DNA from: Achromobacter spanius
GTDB taxonomy: Bacteria; Pseudomonadota; Gammaproteobacteria; Burkholderiales; Burkholderiaceae_B
Assembly (NCBI RefSeq): GCF_003994415.1
Contig: NZ_CP034689.1
Coordinates: 2,852,001 to 2,916,000, forward strand
Reading direction: 5' to 3'
Length of the DNA stretch: 64,000 nucleotides
This document shows positions 59,991 through 64,000 of this stretch, piece by piece. Position 1 is the first letter of the stretch; each line of letters begins with the position of its first letter. Under the pieces are notes generated by a model. The model had not been told where the DNA came from. It ran no database searches and saw only the letters and a list, made by a program, of their open reading frames with translations. A program made the position numbers and the translations under genes.

Positions 59991-62900
59991 ATGAAGAAGG
60001 CGACCGCAACGCGAACTTTGCGCGCAAGGGCCGCTTTGCGCCCTGGGTTTGAACCGCGTCGATCCCTGCCGCGTCCGGCGAACTGGCTGGAGCTGCTTTC
60101 AGTTACGGCGGTTGGCCTGATCATGTCGCAGCCTGCCGCCGCGGCCTTGAGTTGCCCCGCGGTCAATACCAATCCCTCCACTTCCACCACCTGCACCATT
60201 TCGTCCAGCCAGGGTGGGGCAGGGGCGCAGGTGAACGTCACCAATACCGCCAACGCCGGCACCGGCGACAACATCGGCGACTACGGTGGCAACTACACGG
60301 TGATCAACAACGGCGCAGTGCTGCAGCCCAGCACCCCACAGGGCGGCATCTTCGTTCGGCTAACAGGCGGCATGGGGTCCAGCGACACCAGTAATAACGC
60401 CACGAACGGCGGTAACGGCGGCACCATCACCATCAACAACAATGGCGGGAACATCACGGTGCAGAACGCACCGACCGCCAGCGGGCAAGGCAGCGGACCC
60501 GGCATCTGGGCGGATTCAGGATCGCAGTTCGGCATCTATGGCGCCTCGGTCGGTGGCATTGGCGCCAACGCCAGCGATACGGTGATTGGCGGGGGCAACG
60601 GCGGTCGGGGCGGCGACGGTTCAGCCGTCACGATCACGAATAGCGGCAACATCAGCGTGTCGAACCTGCCGTATGGCGGCGTGGGTATCTACGGCGCCAG
60701 CATCGGTGTCGTGGGCGGGAACCAGGACAGTGCGGCGACGGGCGATCAGAACGGCGGCAATGGCGGGGGTAGCAATGTCGTCAATATCAACAACAGCGCG
60801 ACCGTTTCGGTCACCGGCACCGCCGGGCGCTATGCCTGGGGCATCGGCGCCGAATCCATCGCTGGCGACGGGGGGCATGACAACGGCAGCGGCTCCAGCG
60901 CCGGGGCGACCAACTACTCGAATCCCACCATCATCACCAACACCGGCAACGTATCGGTGAACGTCAACGGGTCGGCCCTGGGCAGCGTACGCGGCCTGTA
61001 TATCCTGAGCCAGGGCGGCAACGGCATGACGTCCGAGGACGGCAGCGATAACGGCGGCACCGGTGGCCAATTCGGCGCGATGAGCGTCGTCAACAGCGGC
61101 CAGGTCTCCGTGGCCAGCACGTCGACGGTAGCGCCCACCAGCCTGACGAATGCGTCTGGCGGCATTGTCGTCATCGGGCTGGGGGGCAATGGCGGCATGG
61201 GCCCGCAGACGATCACCAACACCAGCGGCGAGATCGGCGGATACGGCGGCGGCAACGGCAACACCACGACCGCCGTCACGCTGAACAGCGGGTCGTCGGT
61301 CACGACTTCCGGCGGTTACCTGCCTGGCGTCAATGTGATCACGCTGGGCGGTAATGGCGGCGCGGGCCGCGAGGACAGCAACGGCGCGGCCGGTGGCAAC
61401 GGCGGCACCATCAACATCACCATGAACGGCAACGCCAGCATTCAGACCAACGGCGTGCAGTCGCACGGCATTTCGGCGATCAGCCAGGGCGGCGCGGGCG
61501 GCGGGGTCGAGACCAGCAGCGGCATCATCGACTTCACGCCCGAGAACGCCGGCAGCGGTGGCGCGGGCGAGGCAGTCACCGTAACCACCACCGGCGGCTC
61601 CATCCAGACCCGGAACGATGACTCCATCGGCATTCTTGGCCAGTCCCTGGGCGGCGTCGGTGGTGTCACCACGGGCAACTTCGAACTGTTCGGCAACGCT
61701 GGCGCGGATGCGGGTATTGGCGGGGCCAGCGGCTCGGTCACGATCAATAGCCAATCGTCGATCTCGACCACCGGCCAGTCATCCCACGGCATTTCGGCGC
61801 AGGCCATTGGCGGCGGCGGCGGAACAGCGGGTGTCAGCAGCGGCATCATCGCGTTGGGCGGCGCGGGCGGCACGGCGGTGTCTGGCGGCACGGTCAATAT
61901 CAGCCAGTCCGGCGGGCTGAGCACCAGCGGGACGGGGTCAATCGGGATGTTGGGCCAGTCCATCGGCGGCGGTGGCGGGGACGGCGGCGCGGCAAGCGGC
62001 GTGGCCGTCATTGGTGGCCAGGGCGGAGGCGGCGGCAACGGTGGCTCGTCCACCGTCGGCATGAACGGCTACACATTGAATACCAGCGGCGACCATGCCT
62101 ACGGCATCGTGTCGCAGTCCATCGGTGGCGGCGGCGGTACCGGCGGCGCGGCGTCTTCCTACGACGCCGGCGTGGGGTTTGCCATCGCCGTCGCGGTGGG
62201 TGGCACCGGCGGCAGCGGTGGCGCGGGCGGTACCGCGGTGGGCAATGTTTCCAACGCAAGCCTGACGACAGGGTCGTCGGGCACCACCAATGGCGACGCG
62301 CATGGCGTGGTCGTGCAATCCATCGGTGGCGGTGGCGGAGCCGGCGGCGCGTCGGTGGCGAAGGCCCTGGCGATTGCCGTGCCGGACGAGGACGCGTCCT
62401 TTGGGGTTGCGGTGACGTTTGCAATGGGCGGTTCCGGCGCAACGGGCGGTGGCGGTGGCTCGGCGTCGTCGGCCATCAACAACTCGATTCTGACCACCTA
62501 CGGCGCCAACTCGCAGGGCGTGCTGGTGCAATCCATCGGCGGCGGCGGCGGCCTGGGCGGCAGCGCCTCGGCGCTGTCCACGGTGGTTGGCACGGGCGAC
62601 TCCGTGGGCGGCACCGTTCAGTCGTCGGTGGGCGGCAGCGGCGGGCCGGGCAGCTACGGTGGTACTGCCATGCTTAGCCTGGCGGGCAGCACCATCACCA
62701 CCTGGGGAGACTCCGCGAACGCCCTGGTGCTGCAAAGCATCGGCGGCGGCGGCGGGTCGGGCGGCGTGGGCTCTGCCACCGGGCGTAGTCCTAACGTGGA
62801 CGCCAACGTTTCCATCACGGCGAACGTGGGCGGCATCGGCGGGGCTGGCGGGCAGGGTGGCATCGCGTCGCTTACCGTCGACCCCTCCAGCACGGTCGTC

Positions 62901-64000
62901 ACCCACGGCGACGGCGCGCGCGCGGTGCTGGTTCAGTCCATCGGCGGCGGCGGCGGTGCGTCGCAAGGCGGCCAGGTCGGGCTTGCCGTCAATAGTGAAA
63001 GCGAAGACGGCACCACCGATGTCCGGGGCACTGTGTCGGTCGGCCGCGGCGGTACCGGCGGCGGCTTCGGCGGCACCATTATTCTGAACAGCGACGGCAA
63101 CATCACCACCCATGGCGCGGATGCAGACGGCTTGCTGGTGCAGACCATTGGCGGCTCGGGCGGCCTGGGCGGGGCGGTGGGTGGCACCAGCGAGAACAAC
63201 GCATCGGGGTCGCTGGGCGATTCCGGCACCACGTACCAGTTCAACGTTTCGGTGGGCGGCAACGGTGGCGCTGGCGGCAACGGCGGCGCGATAGGCACGA
63301 CTTCCTCGCCCGCCAGCCTTGGCGCTTCCACAAATACCTTCGGCGACTACGCGGACGCGGCGGTACTGCAATCCATTGGCGGTGGCGGTGGCGCGGGCGG
63401 CGCATCGACCGCGTCATCCAGCATTTCTACATCCAACGTGTCGATTTCGGTGGGCGGTTCCGGCGGCTCCGGCGGCGCGGGCAACGGTATCAATGCCTTC
63501 CTGAATGGCAACGGCACCAACAGCTTCAACACGTCTGGTTATGGCGCCATGGGCATCGTCATGCAGTCCATCGGCGGCGGCGGCGGAATGGGCGCCACCG
63601 GATCGCCGCTGGCCAAGGGCTCGCTGCGTGTTGGGGCCACGGGTGGCAGCGGCGGAGCGGGCGGCAACGTCACGGTAACCGGCGGCAGCTATGCCTCCAT
63701 CCAGACCAACGGCGATAGCGCCCACGGGCTGGTGTTGCAATCCATTGGCGGTGGCGGCGGTATTGCAATGGCCGGCAGCACGGCATCCGCCTCGAAGCCC
63801 GGCAGCCAGCAATTCAACCTGCACGCGGGCAGCGCCGGCGTTGGCGGCACGGGTGGGGCCATCAATGTGGCCACCGGCCTGAACCTGAACACCTATGGCG
63901 ATCGGGCCATCGGCGTGATCGCGCAATCAATCGGTGGCGGCGGGGGCATCGTTACCTCCGGCACGGCAACCGGCGTAGGCACCACGGTTTTGGGCGGGGG
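59991..64000 (+). CDS. Giant glycine-rich autotransporter with QSIGGGGG repeats (cut by window edge)
   Basis: An open frame of at least 1,336 codons with no stop before the right edge. The extended signal sequence is Arg-rich (MKKATATRTLRARAALRPGF) followed by LELLSVTAVGLIMSQPAAAA, with cleavage near residue 52, as in large type V autotransporters. A cysteine pair (LSCPAVNTN, TTCTIS) opens the mature protein. The passenger consists of glycine-, serine- and asparagine-rich beta-helix turns, ending each unit with xxxQSIGGGGG. The C-terminal barrel is outside the window. The reading frame is uninterrupted and its codon pattern is constant. It probably forms a long surface adhesin. Confidence 0.85.
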   Translation, partial: MKKATATRTLRARAALRPGFEPRRSLPRPANWLELLSVTAVGLIMSQPAAAALSCPAVNTNPSTSTTCTISSSQGGAGAQVNVTNTANAGTGDNIGDYGGNYTVINNGAVLQPSTPQGGIFVRLTGGMGSSDTSNNATNGGNGGTITINNNGGNITVQNAPTASGQGSGPGIWADSGSQFGIYGASVGGIGANASDTVIGGGNGGRGGDGSAVTITNSGNISVSNLPYGGVGIYGASIGVVGGNQDSAATGDQNGGNGGGSNVVNINNSATVSVTGTAGRYAWGIGAESIAGDGGHDNGSGSSAGATNYSNPTIITNTGNVSVNVNGSALGSVRGLYILSQGGNGMTSEDGSDNGGTGGQFGAMSVVNSGQVSVASTSTVAPTSLTNASGGIVVIGLGGNGGMGPQTITNTSGEIGGYGGGNGNTTTAVTLNSGSSVTTSGGYLPGVNVITLGGNGGAGREDSNGAAGGNGGTINITMNGNASIQTNGVQSHGISAISQGGAGGGVETSSGIIDFTPENAGSGGAGEAVTVTTTGGSIQTRNDDSIGILGQSLGGVGGVTTGNFELFGNAGADAGIGGASGSVTINSQSSISTTGQSSHGISAQAIGGGGGTAGVSSGIIALGGAGGTAVSGGTVNISQSGGLSTSGTGSIGMLGQSIGGGGGDGGAASGVAVIGGQGGGGGNGGSSTVGMNGYTLNTSGDHAYGIVSQSIGGGGGTGGAASSYDAGVGFAIAVAVGGTGGSGGAGGTAVGNVSNASLTTGSSGTTNGDAHGVVVQSIGGGGGAGGASVAKALAIAVPDEDASFGVAVTFAMGGSGATGGGGGSASSAINNSILTTYGANSQGVLVQSIGGGGGLGGSASALSTVVGTGDSVGGTVQSSVGGSGGPGSYGGTAMLSLAGSTITTWGDSANALVLQSIGGGGGSGGVGSATGRSPNVDANVSITANVGGIGGAGGQGGIASLTVDPSSTVVTHGDGARAVLVQSIGGGGGASQGGQVGLAVNSESEDGTTDVRGTVSVGRGGTGGGFGGTIILNSDGNITTHGADADGLLVQTIGGSGGLGGAVGGTSENNASGSLGDSGTTYQFNVSVGGNGGAGGNGGAIGTTSSPASLGASTNTFGDYADAAVLQSIGGGGGAGGASTASSSISTSNVSISVGGSGGSGGAGNGINAFLNGNGTNSFNTSGYGAMGIVMQSIGGGGGMGATGSPLAKGSLRVGATGGSGGAGGNVTVTGGSYASIQTNGDSAHGLVLQSIGGGGGIAMAGSTASASKPGSQQFNLHAGSAGVGGTGGAINVATGLNLNTYGDRAIGVIAQSIGGGGGIVTSGTATGVGTTVLGG
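61485..63947 (+). repeat. Array of about 14 coding repeats ending QSIGGGGG
   Basis: The Gln codon of the motif starts at 61485, 61641, 61800, 61956, 62115, 62316, 62529, 62733, 62934, 63141, 63369, 63564, 63738 and 63924. All are in one frame, 156-228 bp apart. The first three are diverged (ISQGGAGG, QSLGGVGG, QAIGGGGG) and the copy at 63141 reads QTIGGSGG; the rest are QSIGGGGG. Earlier still, weaker forms appear (GASVGGIG, VIGLGGNGG, VITLGGNGG). Each unit is about 52-76 residues and would correspond to several beta-helix coils. Confidence 0.85.

Noticed and set aside
61938..63371. 477-codon minus-strand frame within the giant autotransporter
   Set aside because: It reflects the reverse complement of the glycine repeats (giving Ala/Pro-rich repeats) and has no start signal.

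Overview
The window is GC-rich bacterial DNA with the gene content of a beta-proteobacterium of the Alcaligenaceae, most like Achromobacter or Bordetella. The pointers are a Bug-type (TctC) solute receptor beside a LysR regulator, many LysR regulator-target pairs, large glycine-rich type V autotransporters, and an Orn/Lys/Arg decarboxylase next to an AspT-type antiporter. The genus is inferred from gene style only; no rRNA or tRNA gene is visible.

Layout. 0-3.3 kb: a truncated MocR-type regulator and a taurine/sulfonate ABC importer (tauABC), all on the minus strand. 3.7-9 kb: a chemoreceptor, an amidohydrolase that has lost its metal ligands, an orphan OmpR-type response regulator, folE, and a MITE-like palindromic repeat. 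9.3-13.6 kb: a lipoprotein alpha/beta hydrolase overlapping a classical autotransporter, and a small conserved hypothetical. 13.7-28.5 kb: a dense run of small regulator-target pairs (AraC/SDR/hydrolase, LysR/isochorismatase-like, OhrR-type MarR/secreted hydrolase, TetR/DJ-1, ArsR/quinone oxidoreductase). Three of these carry matching operator palindromes before both the regulator and the target. A frameshifted glucose/sorbosone dehydrogenase lies among them. 28.5-34 kb: a PLP-dependent C-S lyase and a four-gene polar amino-acid ABC importer, divergent from a LysR gene. 34-41.8 kb: a CobW-type GTPase with a Zur-like box, an M20 amidohydrolase, a Bug receptor with its LysR, a GNAT acetyltransferase, a small lipoprotein and an exported alkylsulfatase. 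42-57.7 kb: a membrane/stress block with an unknown membrane protein, an MscS channel, a decarboxylase plus AspT-type antiporter, PPK2, an AraC regulator, a DUF3302-HlyD-NodT export set (NodT frameshifted), a decayed second AspT antiporter and a SulP transporter. 57.8-59.7 kb: another LysR/quinone-oxidoreductase pair. 60-64 kb: the start of a giant autotransporter built of QSIGGGGG repeats, cut by the window edge.

Common threads. Sulfur acquisition recurs (tauABC, C-S lyase with amino-acid importer, alkylsulfatase, SulP transporter). So does electrophile/oxidant response (OhrR-type, NemR-like TetR with DJ-1, ArsR with quinone oxidoreductase). The 45-57 kb block looks like an acid/energy-stress cassette that is partly decaying. 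The most unusual items are the metal-ligand-less amidohydrolase, the paired-operator stress modules, the decarboxylase-antiporter pairing with an insertion in the decarboxylase, the antiporter remnant, and an export set lacking a recognisable pump.
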